A DNA stretch of 44,406 nucleotides from Alterirhizorhabdus solaris (GCF_007785815.1 NZ_VNIM01000026.1:1-44406), one strand, 5' to 3'; numbered from the stretch's first letter, positions 24,041-34,103 are shown. The notes: a model not told the origin generated them from the sequence alone. Made by a program: numbers and translations.

Positions 24041-24616
24041 TTACTCGCCCTCGACCGTCTCGGGCACGCCGGCTTCCGCCTTCGGCTTGCGGCCACGCCG
24101 CTTGGGCGCCGCATCCCCGGCCGGGGCAACCGCATCGTCCGCCTTCGGCTTGCGGCCGCGCTTGGCCGAGGCGGCTTCGGCCACTTCCTCGACGGCCGGC
24201 TCGGCGACCGGCGCCGGCTCGACATTCTTGCGGCCCAGCCCGATGCTGTGCGCCAGCGAGCGACGCTTCTCCGCATAGTTCGGCGCGACCATCGGGTAAT
24301 CCGACGGCAGGTTCCACTTGCGGCGGTATTCGTCGGGCGACATGTCGTAATTGGTACGAAGATAGCGCTTCAGCATCTTCAGCTTCTTGCCGTCCTCGAG
24401 ACAGACGATGTGATCCGGCTTCACGCTGGCGCGGATCGACACGGCCGGTTCCTGCTTTTCGGCCACCGGCTCCGGTGCCTGGCCCAACCCCTTCAACGCT
24501 GCATGCACGCTCTGGATCAGCCCGGCGAGTTCTTCGGTCGCGACATTGTTATGGGCGACATGTGCACCGACGATATCGGCCGTCAGGGTGATGAGGTCGG
24601 CGTCTTGTTCGTTCAT
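24041..24616 (-). CDS. mucR: MucR/Ros family transcriptional regulator
   Basis: A 191-residue Ros/MucR regulator, known in alphaproteobacteria as an H-NS-like repressor of exopolysaccharide, motility and envelope genes. The DNA-binding core is clear: DHIVCLEDGKKLKMLKRYL, then DEYRRKWNLPSDYPMVAPNY. Of the classical Cys-Cys-His-His zinc ligands only Cys72 remains; the others are Asp75, Tyr85 and Asn89. The C-terminal 60 residues are Ala/Pro/Glu-rich and hold two copies of an AT-hook-like core, KRGRKPKAD (152-160) and KRRGRKPKAE (172-181). A good GGAGG lies before the ATG. It probably regulates its own AT-richer upstream region. The nearby polysaccharide genes are plausible targets. Confidence 0.92.
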   Translation of the reverse strand: MNEQDADLITLTADIVGAHVAHNNVATEELAGLIQSVHAALKGLGQAPEPVAEKQEPAVSIRASVKPDHIVCLEDGKKLKMLKRYLRTNYDMSPDEYRRKWNLPSDYPMVAPNYAEKRRSLAHSIGLGRKNVEPAPVAEPAVEEVAEAASAKRGRKPKADDAVAPAGDAAPKRRGRKPKAEAGVPETVEGE

Positions 24617-25086
24617 ATTTTCCTCCAGAATAGCGGCACTTTAGCGACGCCCATCGAAACATACAAATGCTGATCCGGTGTCTTCTTCGCAATGAGGCAG
24701 GACATTCTTTGTTCCGTCGTCCTGTATGGGAACAATCATGACCACGCCGGCCTCTCCCCGCAAACAACCCCCGAAGCTCCAATCAAGGCCATCCGCATTT
24801 ACTAGCCGAGTGGCGCAGATCGACCAGCAAATGATAATTGAACAGTAGTGGATCATTAAAACATGGCCGCGCCGGTGCGTGGTGACATAGCTTGCACCGG
24901 ACGATGTTGACAGATGCCTAAAGCCGGTCGGCCGACGCGGAAAAGCCGAATATCGTCGAGGCGGCCGGCGGCGATCACCATAACGTCGCCGCCCCTGCTC
25001 GTGCCCCCCTTCGCCAGCCGGCGGCGCAGTTGCGGAAGCCGCGCGCCTCTTGCATGGAAGCGGTCGAACAGCGGCGAAGGTGATGC
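24617..25086. other. 470-base stretch without a convincing gene
   Basis: The first 280 bases are noticeably AT-richer than the window and include the mucR leader, a 36-codon frame (24738-24848, no good ribosome-binding site) and a perfect TTGACA at 24907-24912 that could be a -35 element for dapB, but without a clear -10. The last 170 bases are GC-rich with open frames in several phases; none looks like a protein I recognise. It could hold a decayed gene. Confidence 0.5.
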
Positions 25087-25851
25087 ATGGCGCGGATCGG
25101 CATATTGGGCGCAGGCGGGCGGATGGGCCAGGCGATCGCGCGGGCGGTGGCCGAGACCGGCGCGACGCTGGCCGGCGGCACCGATCGCCCCGCCCTCGTC
25201 GGCGAGGTGGGCGGCATCCCCTTTACCGATGCCGCCACGCTCGCCGCCGGCAGCGACGTGCTGATCGACTTTTCTACCCCGGCGGCGCTGGCCGGCCACC
25301 TCGACATCGCCGCCGCCGCCGGCATCCCCATCGTGATCGGCACCACCGGCCTCGGCGCGGACGACCATGCGCGGATCGACGCGGCGGCGCAGGTCGGCGC
25401 GGTGTTGCAGGCGGCGAACATGTCGCTCGGCGTCAACCTGCTGGCGCATCTGGTGCGCGAGACGGCGCGGCGGCTGGGCAGCGACTGGGATATCGAGATC
25501 GTCGAGATGCACCACCGCCACAAGGTGGACGCGCCCTCCGGCACCGCGCTGCTGCTGGGCGAGGCGGCGGCGGACGGGCGCGGGGTGGCGCTGGCCGACG
25601 CCTCGGTGCGCAGCCGCGACGGCATCACCGGCGCGCGGCCCGAGGGCACGATCGGTTTCGCCACGCTGCGCGGCGGATCGGTGGCGGGCGATCATCAGGT
25701 GATCTTCGCCGCCGAGGGGGAGCGGCTGGAACTGGGCCACCGCGCCGAAAGCCGCGCGATCTTCGCCACGGGCGCGGTCAAGGCGGCGCTGTGGCTCGCC
25801 GGTCGCCCCGCCGGGCGCTATGCCATCACCGACGTGCTGGGCCTGCGGTGA
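25087..25851 (+). CDS. dapB: 4-hydroxy-tetrahydrodipicolinate reductase
   Basis: DapB reduces 4-hydroxy-tetrahydrodipicolinate with NAD(P)H in the diaminopimelate/lysine pathway, providing a cross-linking residue of peptidoglycan. The 254-residue protein begins with the Rossmann motif GILGAGGRMGQAI (5-17). The catalytic block is VEMHHRHKVDAPSGTALLLG, with His142/His143 and Lys146 as the expected acid/base and substrate residues. DFSTPAA and GTTGL are further family motifs. ATG 25087 follows GAAGG. The stop overlaps the GTG of nth (GTGA), giving a two-gene operon. Confidence 0.96.
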   Translation: MARIGILGAGGRMGQAIARAVAETGATLAGGTDRPALVGEVGGIPFTDAATLAAGSDVLIDFSTPAALAGHLDIAAAAGIPIVIGTTGLGADDHARIDAAAQVGAVLQAANMSLGVNLLAHLVRETARRLGSDWDIEIVEMHHRHKVDAPSGTALLLGEAAADGRGVALADASVRSRDGITGARPEGTIGFATLRGGSVAGDHQVIFAAEGERLELGHRAESRAIFATGAVKAALWLAGRPAGRYAITDVLGLR

Positions 25852-26519
25852 AGAAGGCCGACGCGTTCGAATTCTATCGCCGGCTGGCCGAGGACGATCC
25901 GGCGCCGGAAACCGAGCTCGACTATCAGAACCCCTACACGCTGCTGGTGGCCGTGGCGCTGTCCGCGCAGGCGACCGACGTGAGCGTCAACAAGGCGACG
26001 AAGGCGCTGTTCGAGGACGTTCGGACACCCGGGGCGATGGTGGCGCTCGGCGAGGCCGAACTGAAGCATCATATCCGCACGATCGGCCTGTTCAACACCA
26101 AGGCGAAGAACGTCATCGCCCTCTCGGAGAAACTGATCGCCGAGCATGGCGGCGAAGTACCGGCCGACCGCGACGCGCTGGAGGCGCTGCCCGGTGTCGG
26201 CCGCAAGACCGCCAACGTGGTAATGAACGTGGCGTTCGGCGCCGAGACGATCGCGGTCGACACGCACATCTTCCGCGTCGGCAACCGCACCGGGCTGGCG
26301 CGCGGCAAGACACCTCTGGCGGTGGAACTGAAGCTGGAGAAGATCACCCCCGCCCCCTTCCGCCGCCACGCGCACCACTGGCTGATCCTGCACGGCCGCT
26401 ACATCTGCAAGGCGCGCCGCCCCGAATGCTGGCGCTGCCCGGTGGCGGACCTGTGCGCCTACAAGCCCAAGACCCCGGCACCCCCGCCGCCGGCAGCGAA
26501 AGCGGCGACGGCGCGTTGA
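25848..26519 (+). CDS. nth: Endonuclease III
   Basis: A DNA glycosylase/AP lyase that removes oxidised pyrimidines in base-excision repair. The 223-residue protein has the helix-hairpin-helix LPGVGRKTANVV with catalytic Lys120. Catalytic Asp138 lies in VDTHIFRV. A [4Fe-4S] cluster motif is formed by C187-x6-C194-x2-C197-x5-C203. The C-terminus adds a short Pro/Ala-rich tail of about 15 residues. The GTG start overlaps the dapB stop by four bases, the only initiation codon that leaves the conserved N-terminus intact. Confidence 0.96.
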   Translation: MKKADAFEFYRRLAEDDPAPETELDYQNPYTLLVAVALSAQATDVSVNKATKALFEDVRTPGAMVALGEAELKHHIRTIGLFNTKAKNVIALSEKLIAEHGGEVPADRDALEALPGVGRKTANVVMNVAFGAETIAVDTHIFRVGNRTGLARGKTPLAVELKLEKITPAPFRRHAHHWLILHGRYICKARRPECWRCPVADLCAYKPKTPAPPPPAAKAATAR

Positions 26520-26541
26520 TCCGGCAACAGACCGGAGAGAC

Positions 26542-26937
26542 ATGATGCGCCCTTTGCCCCTGCTCGCCGCCGCCCTGCTGGCAGCACTCGCCACCGCCCC
26601 CGCCGACGCCGGCCGCAAGCGCGACGACCTGAGCGACCTCACCCCCATTCCCGGCGCGAAGCCGGAAAGCTGCATCCCGCTGGCGGGCCTGCGCGAAAGC
26701 CGGGTGAGGAACGACAGCACGATCGATTTCTACGGATCGGGCAAGCGCATCTGGCGCAGCACGCTGCCCTACAGTTGCCCGCAACTCGGCTTCGAGCGGG
26801 CGTTCAGCTACGCGACGTCGCTCAGCCAGCTCTGCTCGTCCGATATCATCACCGTCCTGAACCGGGCGGGCGGCGGCCTCGTCCGGGGCGCGGGCTGCGG
26901 CCTTGGTCCGTTCCAGCCGATGCAGAAGGCGCGGTAA
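26542..26937 (+). CDS. Small exported protein, DUF6491-like
   Basis: A 131-residue protein with a signal peptide (MMRPLPLLAAALLAALATAP, cleavage after DA-like residues near 23). The mature domain has the pattern SCIPLAGLRESRVRNDSTID followed by a Phe-Tyr, then TLPYSCPQLGFERAF and SLSQLCSSDIITVL. This fits the DUF6491 family of small periplasmic proteins with conserved cysteines, whose function is unknown. There are four cysteines in the mature part. ATG 26542 is preceded by GGAGAG. It lies 22 bases after nth and may be co-transcribed with it. A strong hairpin follows the stop. Confidence 0.75.
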   Translation: MMRPLPLLAAALLAALATAPADAGRKRDDLSDLTPIPGAKPESCIPLAGLRESRVRNDSTIDFYGSGKRIWRSTLPYSCPQLGFERAFSYATSLSQLCSSDIITVLNRAGGGLVRGAGCGLGPFQPMQKAR

Positions 26938-26950
26938 GCGGAAGCAGGCA

Positions 26951-26981
26951 GGCCCGCCGCCCCCTGACGGGGCGGCGGGCC
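26951..26981. terminator. Bidirectional hairpin between the DUF6491-like gene and tRNA-Val
   Basis: Perfect 13-base stem (26951-26963 with 26969-26981), loop CTGAC. It sits between converging transcripts and can stop both. Neither side has a T-run, as is common in GC-rich genomes. Confidence 0.7.
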
Positions 26982-26989
26982 TGATGGCG

Positions 26990-27064
26990 TGGTGGGCGCA
27001 GCAGGGATTGAACCTGCGACCCCACCCGTGTGAAGGGTGTGCTCTACCGCTGAGCTATGCGCCC
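26990..27064 (-). tRNA. tRNA-Val (anticodon CAC)
   Basis: The minus strand folds into a complete cloverleaf: acceptor GGGCGCA/TGCGCCC, D arm GCTC/GAGC, anticodon stem CACCC/GGGTG with loop TTCACAC (anticodon CAC), five-base variable loop, and T arm GCAGG/CCTGC with TTCAATC. The discriminator is A and the CCA end is encoded (26990-26992). It reads GTG codons. A tRNA-Val downstream of hup is a known arrangement in proteobacteria. Confidence 0.96.
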
Positions 27065-27206
27065 ACGCTCTCGCCTGCCGAATGCCCGCAACGGGCCTTC
27101 GTGGAAAGGATGGCCGCCTCGGCGACCGCCCTTGGACGGCGCGATTAGGCGGTCGCAGCGGGCTTGTCCAGCCCCAACGCGATCCGCGCCGATCACGCCG
27201 TACCGA

Positions 27207-27479
27207 TCAGTTGACCGAGTCCTTCAGCCCCTTGCCGGCCTTGAACTTGGGCTGGCTCGATGCCTTGATCTTCATCGGTTCCCCCGTGCGCGGATTGCGC
27301 CCGGTCGACGCCTTGCGCTTGCTGACCGAAAAGGTGCCGAAACCGACCAGTCGTACCTCGTCGCCATTCTTGAGCGCGTTGCCGATCGTATCGAACACTG
27401 CCTCGACCGACTTCACGGCGTCGGCCCTCGTCAGGCCGGTCGCCTCGACCACCTGCGCGATAAGCTCCTGTTTATTCAT
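27207..27479 (-). CDS. hup: DNA-binding protein HU
   Basis: HU is a small nucleoid protein that bends DNA as a dimer. The 90-residue protein has the full family layout: MNKQELIAQVVEATGLT, then VRLVGFGTFSVSKRKASTGR, with the intercalating Pro in GRNPRTGEPMKIKAS and the C-terminal FKAGKGLKDSVN. The length equals that of typical HU. Its place after lon, followed by tRNA-Val, matches the proteobacterial lon-hupB neighbourhood. A consensus-like promoter is visible 70-100 bases upstream. Confidence 0.96.
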   Translation of the reverse strand: MNKQELIAQVVEATGLTRADAVKSVEAVFDTIGNALKNGDEVRLVGFGTFSVSKRKASTGRNPRTGEPMKIKASSQPKFKAGKGLKDSVN

Positions 27480-27546
27480 GCCCGAGGTGCCCCCCTACCC
27501 TGTTGTGCGCTGCCCACGCATGCGGGAGTCGCCCCCGCGATGGCTC

Positions 27547-27576
27547 ATCTAAGTACGGGCCGGCCATCGCTGTCAA
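27547..27576 (-). promoter_or_regulatory. Sigma-70-type promoter candidate for hup
   Basis: On the minus strand a perfect TTGACA (27571-27576) is followed after 18 bases by TTAGAT (27547-27552). Transcription would start near 27540, giving a leader of about 60 bases before the hup ATG. It lies in the lon-hup spacer, so hup can be expressed independently of lon. Confidence 0.5.
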
Positions 27577-27642
27577 AAGGAAAGCGGCGGATGCCCCCAC
27601 CCGCCGCGATCAATCAAATTATGTGGTGCCGCCGCCTCGCGC

Positions 27643-30054
27643 TCAATGGTGGATCGGCGCACCCGGCAAAGGAGACTCGCCGCCGGCCAGATGCGGCGGC
27701 TGCGTGGCCAGATCGTCCGCCTCGGTCCAGTCAATCGGCACGATCGGCCCGGCCAGCGCCAGCGCCAGCACCTCGTCAACATGCGCCACGGGGATGATCG
27801 TCAGCCCCTCGCGGATGTTGGCCGGGATTTCGGCCAGGTCCTTCTCGTTCTCCTTGGGGATGATGACGCTGGTGATGCCGCCGCGCAGCGCCGCCAGCAG
27901 CTTCTCCTTGAGGCCGCCGATCGGCAGCACGCGACCCCGCAGCGTCACCTCGCCCGTCATGGCGAACTCGCGCCGCACCGGGATGCCGGTGAGGGTGGAG
28001 ATGATCGCGGTGACGATGCCGATACCCGCCGACGGCCCGTCCTTGGGCACCGCGCCCTCGGGCAAATGGATGTGGATGTCCTTGCGCATGAACAGGCGCG
28101 GGCTGATACCATATTGCGGGCTGCGCGCGCGCACGAAGGAGAAGCCGGCCTCGACCGATTCCTTCATCACGTCGCCCAGCTTGCCGGTCGTGCGAATCGC
28201 GCCCTTGCCGGGCACCGTTACCGCCTCGATCGTCAGCAGTTCGCCGCCCACCTCGGTCCAGGCGAGGCCGGTGACGGCGCCGATCTGGTCCTCCTCCTCG
28301 CCGATGCCGAAGCGGAACTTGCGCACCCCGGCATAGTCGGCCAGATTGTCGGCGGCGATCGTCACCGTCTCCATCTTGCCTTCGAGGATGCGGCGCAGCG
28401 CCTTGCGCGCCAGCTTGGCGATCTCGCGCTCCAGCGTCCGCACGCCCGCCTCGCGGGTGTAGTAGCGGATCAGGTCGCGCAGCCCCTCGTCGGTCAGCAC
28501 GAACTCGCTGTTCTTGAGGCCATGCGCATCGATCTGCTTCTGCAACAGATGCGACTTGGCGATCTCGACCTTTTCGTCCTCGGTGTAGCCCTCCAGCCGG
28601 ATGATCTCCATCCGGTCCAGCAGCGGCTGCGGGAGGTTCAGCGAGTTGGCCGTCGTCACGAACATGATGTCCGAAAGATCGATGTCGATCTCCAGATAAT
28701 GATCCTGGAACTTACCATTCTGCTCCGGGTCCAGCACCTCCAGAAGCGCCGAGGCCGGATCGCCACGGAAATCCTGGCCCAGCTTGTCGATCTCGTCGAG
28801 CAGGAACAGCGGGTTGCTCGCACCGGCCTTCTTGAGGTTGGTCACGATCTTGCCCGGCAGCGAGCCGATATAGGTGCGGCGATGCCCGCGGATCTCCGCC
28901 TCGTCGCGCACGCCGCCCAGCGACTGGCGGATGAACTCCCGCCCCGTCGCCTTGGCGATCGAGCGGCCGAGCGAGGTCTTGCCCACGCCGGGCGGGCCGA
29001 CGAGGCACAGGATCGGCCCCTTCAGCTTGTTCGTCCGCGCCTGCACGGCCAGATATTCGACGATCCGGTCCTTGACCTTCTCCAGCCCGTAATGGTCCTC
29101 GTCAAGCACCGCCTGCGCGGCCGCGATGTCCTTCTTCAGCTTGCTCTTCTTGCCCCACGGCAGGCCAAGCAGCACGTCGAGATAGTTGCGCACGACCGTC
29201 GCCTCGGCGCTCATCGGCGCCATCGTCCGCAGCTTCTTCAGCTCGGCGGTCGCCTTCGCGCGCGCCTCCTTGGACAGCTTCAGCTTGGCGATCTTCGAGG
29301 CCAGCTCGGCCACCTCGTCGCCGGCCTCGCCTTCCTCGGCATTGCCCAGCTCGCGCTGGATCGCCTTTAGCTGCTCGTTGAGATAATATTCGCGCTGGGT
29401 CTTCTCCATCTGCCGCTTCACGCGGCTGCGGATCTTCTTCTCGACCTGCAGGACACCCAGTTCACCTTCCATGAAGGCGAAGGTCATCTCCAGCCGCTTG
29501 GCCGGATCGCTTTCCACCAGCAGCGCCTGCTTGTCGGAAACCTTGATGTTGATGTTCGCCGCAACCGCGTCGGCAAGGCGGGAGGCATCGTCGATCTGGC
29601 CCAGCTGGGTCGCCGTCTCGGCCGGCATCTTCTTGTTGAGGCGCGCGTAATTCTCGAATTGTTCGAGCACGGAGCGCATCAGTGCGGCGGTCTCCTCGCC
29701 CTCCGATACGGTATCCTCGACCAGCGCGACGGTGGCGGAAAGGTGCGCGCCATCCCCGTCGAGCGTCTCCAGCGTCGCGCGCTGGCGGCCTTCCACCAGC
29801 ACCCGCACGGTGCCGTCCGGCAGCTTGAGCAATTGCAGCACGGTCGCGACGACGCCGAGATCGTACAGCGCGTCGCGGTCGGGATCGTCCTCCGCCGGGT
29901 CGAGCTGGGCGACGAGGAAGATCGACTTGTCCGCCGCCATCGCCGTCTCCAGCGCCGCGACCGATTTGTCGCGACCGACGAACAGCGGAACGATCATCTG
30001 CGGGAACACAACGATATCGCGCAGCGGCAGGACGGGAAGGGTATCGGTCATCAT
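27643..30054 (-). CDS. lon: ATP-dependent protease Lon
   Basis: Lon degrades damaged and regulatory proteins in the cytoplasm. The protein is about 803 residues with all three parts. The N-terminal substrate domain starts [15 protein letters not shown], the AAA+ module has Walker [10 protein letters not shown] (353-361) and Walker [10 protein letters not shown], and the protease domain has the Ser675-Lys718 dyad in [10 protein letters not shown] and [10 protein letters not shown]. The C-terminus carries an extra, poorly conserved His-ending tail after [16 protein letters not shown] 30054 or the adjacent ATG 30051 follows GGAG; the frame to 30093 is unlikely. An RpoH-like promoter lies upstream. 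Confidence 0.97.
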   Translation of the reverse strand: MMTDTLPVLPLRDIVVFPQMIVPLFVGRDKSVAALETAMAADKSIFLVAQLDPAEDDPDRDALYDLGVVATVLQLLKLPDGTVRVLVEGRQRATLETLDGDGAHLSATVALVEDTVSEGEETAALMRSVLEQFENYARLNKKMPAETATQLGQIDDASRLADAVAANINIKVSDKQALLVESDPAKRLEMTFAFMEGELGVLQVEKKIRSRVKRQMEKTQREYYLNEQLKAIQRELGNAEEGEAGDEVAELASKIAKLKLSKEARAKATAELKKLRTMAPMSAEATVVRNYLDVLLGLPWGKKSKLKKDIAAAQAVLDEDHYGLEKVKDRIVEYLAVQARTNKLKGPILCLVGPPGVGKTSLGRSIAKATGREFIRQSLGGVRDEAEIRGHRRTYIGSLPGKIVTNLKKAGASNPLFLLDEIDKLGQDFRGDPASALLEVLDPEQNGKFQDHYLEIDIDLSDIMFVTTANSLNLPQPLLDRMEIIRLEGYTEDEKVEIAKSHLLQKQIDAHGLKNSEFVLTDEGLRDLIRYYTREAGVRTLEREIAKLARKALRRILEGKMETVTIAADNLADYAGVRKFRFGIGEEEDQIGAVTGLAWTEVGGELLTIEAVTVPGKGAIRTTGKLGDVMKESVEAGFSFVRARSPQYGISPRLFMRKDIHIHLPEGAVPKDGPSAGIGIVTAIISTLTGIPVRREFAMTGEVTLRGRVLPIGGLKEKLLAALRGGITSVIIPKENEKDLAEIPANIREGLTIIPVAHVDEVLALALAGPIVPIDWTEADDLATQPPHLAGGESPLPGAPIHH

Positions 30055-30100
30055 CACTCCGGTGCGCCGTTTCTGGTTACGCGGTGGGCGCACTGCCCCG

Positions 30101-30128
30101 ATATGGGCGCGGTTTTCGCGCTAATCAA
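30101..30128 (-). promoter_or_regulatory. RpoH (heat-shock sigma) promoter candidate for lon
   Basis: On the minus strand TTGATT (30123-30128) and CCCATAT (30101-30107) are separated by 15 bases. CCCATNT is the classical heat-shock -10 pattern. The predicted start near 30094 leaves a 40-base leader to lon. The same geometry recurs before clpX and clpP in this window. Confidence 0.55.
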
Positions 30129-30151
30129 TGCGCTGCCCGCCCCGGCGGCGA

Positions 30152-30180
30152 TTGCCGCACCGCCCTTCCCCGGATACGAT
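30152..30180 (+). promoter_or_regulatory. Sigma-70-type promoter candidate for the metallopeptidase gene
   Basis: TTGCCG (30152-30157) and TACGAT (30175-30180) with a 17-base spacer lie 24 bases before the ATG at 30204. Match to consensus is moderate. It is back-to-back with the lon promoter. Confidence 0.35.
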
Positions 30181-30203
30181 CGCGACGGGGGAAGGGGAGA
30201 GCG

Positions 30204-31796
30204 ATGGGGAACGCAGGCAAGGTCGCGCGGCTGCTGGGGGGCATCGCGCTGCTGGCGATATCGCCGGGGGCGAAGGCCGCCTGGCTGGAGGCGCGCACCA
30301 ACAATTTTGTCGTGCTGGCCGACGTCAAGGACGCCGAGATCCGCAGTCTCGCCAGCCGGCTCGAACGTTACGATCAGGGCCTGCGGCGGATGCGCGGCAT
30401 GCCGCCGGTCACCGGTCCGCGCTCCAATCCGGTCACCGTCTATGTCGTGCCCGGCATCACGGATGTGCAACGGCTTTGCAACGGCGGCAGGAAGAAACCC
30501 GGCTGCAACAATATCGCGGGCTGGTACATGGGCCGCGCCGAGGGATCGGTCGCGTTCACCCCGCGCCGGTCGGGTCAGGGATCCGTACTCGATCTCAATG
30601 CCCAGACGGTACTGTTCCACGAATATGCCCACCATTTCATGCTCGAAAACTGGGCGGCCGCCTATCCGGCGTGGTTCATCGAGGGGTTCGCCGAGTTCAA
30701 CGGCACGGCCACTTTCGAGAAAGACGGCGCACTCGGCTTCGGCCAGCCCGCCTATCACCGCTTCTACGGGCTGGTGTCCGGCAAGCCCCTGCCGCTGGCG
30801 ACGATGCTGGCGGCGGATCGGCCGCTGCGCACCGCGCAACAACGCGAGGCGCTTTACGGTCGCGGCTGGCTGCTCACCCATTATCTGACGCTCAGCGGGG
30901 CGCGGAAGGGCCAGCTCGATGCGTACCTCACCGCGATCAATCAGGGGATGCGCGGCCAGAAAGCCGCCGAGACGGCGTTCGGCGACATCGCCACGCTCGA
31001 CCATGAACTCGATACCTACCTGAATCGTCGGTCACTCAGCTACATCCGGATCGATCCGGCCGCGCTGACGCCGGTCACCATGGTCGTCCGCCCGCTCTCC
31101 GCCGGCGAAGGCGCGATGATGCCGGTGCGGATGCGATCGGACCGGGGAGTCGATAACGAGGAGGCGCGCCTGTTGCTGGCGGAGGCCCGCCGCGTCGCCG
31201 CCGCCTTCCCGGCGGATGCCGGCGTGCAGGCAGCGCTGGCCGAGGCGGAATATGACGCCGGCAATGACGACCTGGCCGAAGCAGCGGCCGACCGCGCACT
31301 GGCGGCGGACGCCAGGATGCGCGAGGCAATGGTCTACAAGGGACGCGCGCAGGTCCGCCGGCTTGAGCGTACCGGCATCAGGGACCCGAAGGCGTGGATC
31401 GCCGCACGTCGATGGTATCTGAAGGCCAACAGCCTCGATCATGACGATGCCGCGGCGCTGATGCTGTTCTATACCAGCTTTCTGGCGGAAGGGCGCCCGC
31501 CGACCGCCAATGCCGTCGCGGCGCTCCAGCAGGCGTTCATGCTTGTGCCGCAGGACGAATCGCTACGATGGATGCTGGTGCGGCGCTACGCCGAGGAAGG
31601 CAGGCTGAAGGAGGCACGGGAGACGCTGGCGCCCCTCGCCTACGATCCGCACGCGGCGGCAGACAATCCCTTCGCCACCGTCCTCGCAGCGATCGACACC
31701 AGGGACGTCGCCGCAGTCCGTGCCGCGATCCGGGCTGTGGAAAACCAGCCGCCGGAGAGCGAGACGTCCGGCGCACCCCCCGCCCGGCCGAACTGA
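30204..31796 (+). CDS. Secreted gluzincin-type metallopeptidase-like protein with helical repeat tail
   Basis: A 530-residue exported protein. A signal peptide (VARLLGGIALLAISPGAKA) is followed by a small alpha/beta region (NNFVVLADVKDAEIRSLASR) and a peptidase-MA-like domain. The zinc motif HEYAH is at 139-143 in VLFHEYAHHFMLENW. A third ligand candidate, Glu160 or Glu164, lies in WFIEGFAEFNG. From about residue 300 to the end the sequence is Ala/Leu/Glu-rich helical and repeat-like (LLLAEARRVAAAF, AALAEAEYDAGNDDLAEAAA), consistent with tetratricopeptide repeats. It may be a periplasmic protease or sensor-like binder. It is divergent from lon and converges with clpX. ATG 30204 follows AAGGGGAGAG. 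Confidence 0.8.
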   Translation: MGNAGKVARLLGGIALLAISPGAKAAWLEARTNNFVVLADVKDAEIRSLASRLERYDQGLRRMRGMPPVTGPRSNPVTVYVVPGITDVQRLCNGGRKKPGCNNIAGWYMGRAEGSVAFTPRRSGQGSVLDLNAQTVLFHEYAHHFMLENWAAAYPAWFIEGFAEFNGTATFEKDGALGFGQPAYHRFYGLVSGKPLPLATMLAADRPLRTAQQREALYGRGWLLTHYLTLSGARKGQLDAYLTAINQGMRGQKAAETAFGDIATLDHELDTYLNRRSLSYIRIDPAALTPVTMVVRPLSAGEGAMMPVRMRSDRGVDNEEARLLLAEARRVAAAFPADAGVQAALAEAEYDAGNDDLAEAAADRALAADARMREAMVYKGRAQVRRLERTGIRDPKAWIAARRWYLKANSLDHDDAAALMLFYTSFLAEGRPPTANAVAALQQAFMLVPQDESLRWMLVRRYAEEGRLKEARETLAPLAYDPHAAADNPFATVLAAIDTRDVAAVRAAIRAVENQPPESETSGAPPARPN

Positions 31797-31820
31797 GCGG
31801 CCCGGCGGGAGGCTGTCGGA

Positions 31821-33086
<1,266 letters not shown>

Positions 33087-33195
33087 TCGCTCACTCCAGG
33101 GCCGGACGGGCCGGGCTACGATTACCGTCATGGCGCCGTCCCGGCAATCCGCCGGGCAGCGGGAGGCCGACGCCAAGCCGCCCTCCGTTCCGGCA

Positions 33196-33223
33196 ATATG
33201 TCTATCACCTCGCGGTTAAACAA
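33196..33223 (-). promoter_or_regulatory. RpoH-like promoter candidate for clpX
   Basis: On the minus strand TTGTTT (33218-33223) and GACATAT (33196-33202) are 15 bases apart, the same spacing as in front of lon and clpP. The -10 half is a weaker match to CCCATNT. The leader to clpX would be about 100 bases. Confidence 0.4.
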
Positions 33224-33271
33224 GCCATTCACGCCGGCAGGCCCGCCCGCCCCCCGGCCGCGCCCCGGATT

Positions 33272-33287
33272 GTAAAGGAAAGTTTAC
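33272..33287. repeat. Short inverted repeat in the clpX/outer-membrane-protein spacer
   Basis: GTAAA-N6-TTTAC, a perfect five-base dyad in a locally AT-rich patch 58 bases before the outer-membrane protein gene. It could be an operator; no regulator is assigned. Confidence 0.3.
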
Positions 33288-33345
33288 CAAGTCTGCGTAA
33301 CCCCGGCGCATCGGCCCGCACGGCCATCGACCCAGGGGAATCGAG

Positions 33346-34011
33346 ATGACCAACACCAGGACCATGCGCCACGGGAGCCTGCTCCTCGCCGCGTTGCTGA
33401 CCGCCGGCACCGCCCCGGCGCAGACCGCGAACAGCCATTTCTACGCCGGCGTCACGGGCGGCACGCTGGGGATCGGGCCGGAAGTCGGCTACCGTGTGAG
33501 CGACAGCTTCGGGGTGCGCGGCAACGCCACCTTCCTGAACCTGTCGCACAGCTTCGACTCGGGCAATCTCGACTATCGCGGCAAGGCCAAGTTGAAGTCC
33601 GGCGGCGTGATGCTGGATGCCTATCCGTTCGCCAACGGCTTCCGCATCTCGGCCGGCGCCCGGCTCAACGGCAACAACGGGCGGGTGCGTGCGCAGTCCT
33701 CCCGCTCGGTCACCATCGGCAACACCACCTATACGCCCGCGCAGATCGGCACGATCCGGGGCGATGCGGAAACCAAGAACGTCGCCCCTGCACTCACGCT
33801 TGGCTGGGCGGGGCAGAACGCGCAGGGCTTCGTCTTCGGGGTGGAGGGCGGTGCGCTGTTCCAGGGAAAGGTGCGGGTACGAAATTTCCGGGCGAGCACC
33901 AATCTCATCAGCGCCGCCGATCTGGAGCGCGAGCGCCGCGACCTTCAGGACGATGTGGACGACTACAAGGTCTATCCGATCCTCCAGCTGACGGCAGGCT
34001 ACCGCTTCTGA
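33346..34011 (+). CDS. Outer-membrane beta-barrel protein, unknown function
   Basis: A 221-residue protein with a signal peptide (HGSLLLAALLTAGTAPAQ) and alternating-hydrophobicity strands with Gly/aromatic girdle residues such as HFYAGVTGGTLGIGPEVGYR, SGGVMLDAYPF and GWAGQNAQGFVFGVEGGALF. It ends in LQLTAGYRF, the terminal Phe signature for insertion by the BAM complex. Size suggests an eight-stranded barrel of the OmpW/OmpA-like group. A charged stretch (LERERRDLQDDVDDYK) lies before the last strand and may be a periplasmic turn. It sits between clpP and clpX on the opposite strand and has its own spacer with an inverted repeat. Function is not known. Confidence 0.8.
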   Translation: MTNTRTMRHGSLLLAALLTAGTAPAQTANSHFYAGVTGGTLGIGPEVGYRVSDSFGVRGNATFLNLSHSFDSGNLDYRGKAKLKSGGVMLDAYPFANGFRISAGARLNGNNGRVRAQSSRSVTIGNTTYTPAQIGTIRGDAETKNVAPALTLGWAGQNAQGFVFGVEGGALFQGKVRVRNFRASTNLISAADLERERRDLQDDVDDYKVYPILQLTAGYRF

Positions 34012-34032
34012 TCGCCGGCGAGACGCCATGAA

Positions 34033-34067
34033 GAAGGGGGCGGGTGCATTCAGCCCCCGCCCCCTTC
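34033..34067. terminator. Bidirectional terminator between outer-membrane protein gene and clpP
   Basis: Perfect 12-base stem (34033-34044 with 34056-34067) and an 11-base loop between two converging genes. The A-rich left base and T-containing right base suit both strands. Confidence 0.75.
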
Positions 34068-34103
34068 CTGTTCATCCGTCCCCGAAGGGAAGAAACGTCC
34101 GGC

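Noticed and set aside
24738-24848. 36-codon frame in the mucR-dapB spacer
   Set aside because: No good ribosome-binding site and no recognisable features; kept only as a note in the spacer entry.
24914-25264. Frame beginning PKAGRPTRK, reminiscent of a TetR N-terminus
   Set aside because: The following residues do not continue as a helix-turn-helix in any frame and the frame overlaps dapB.
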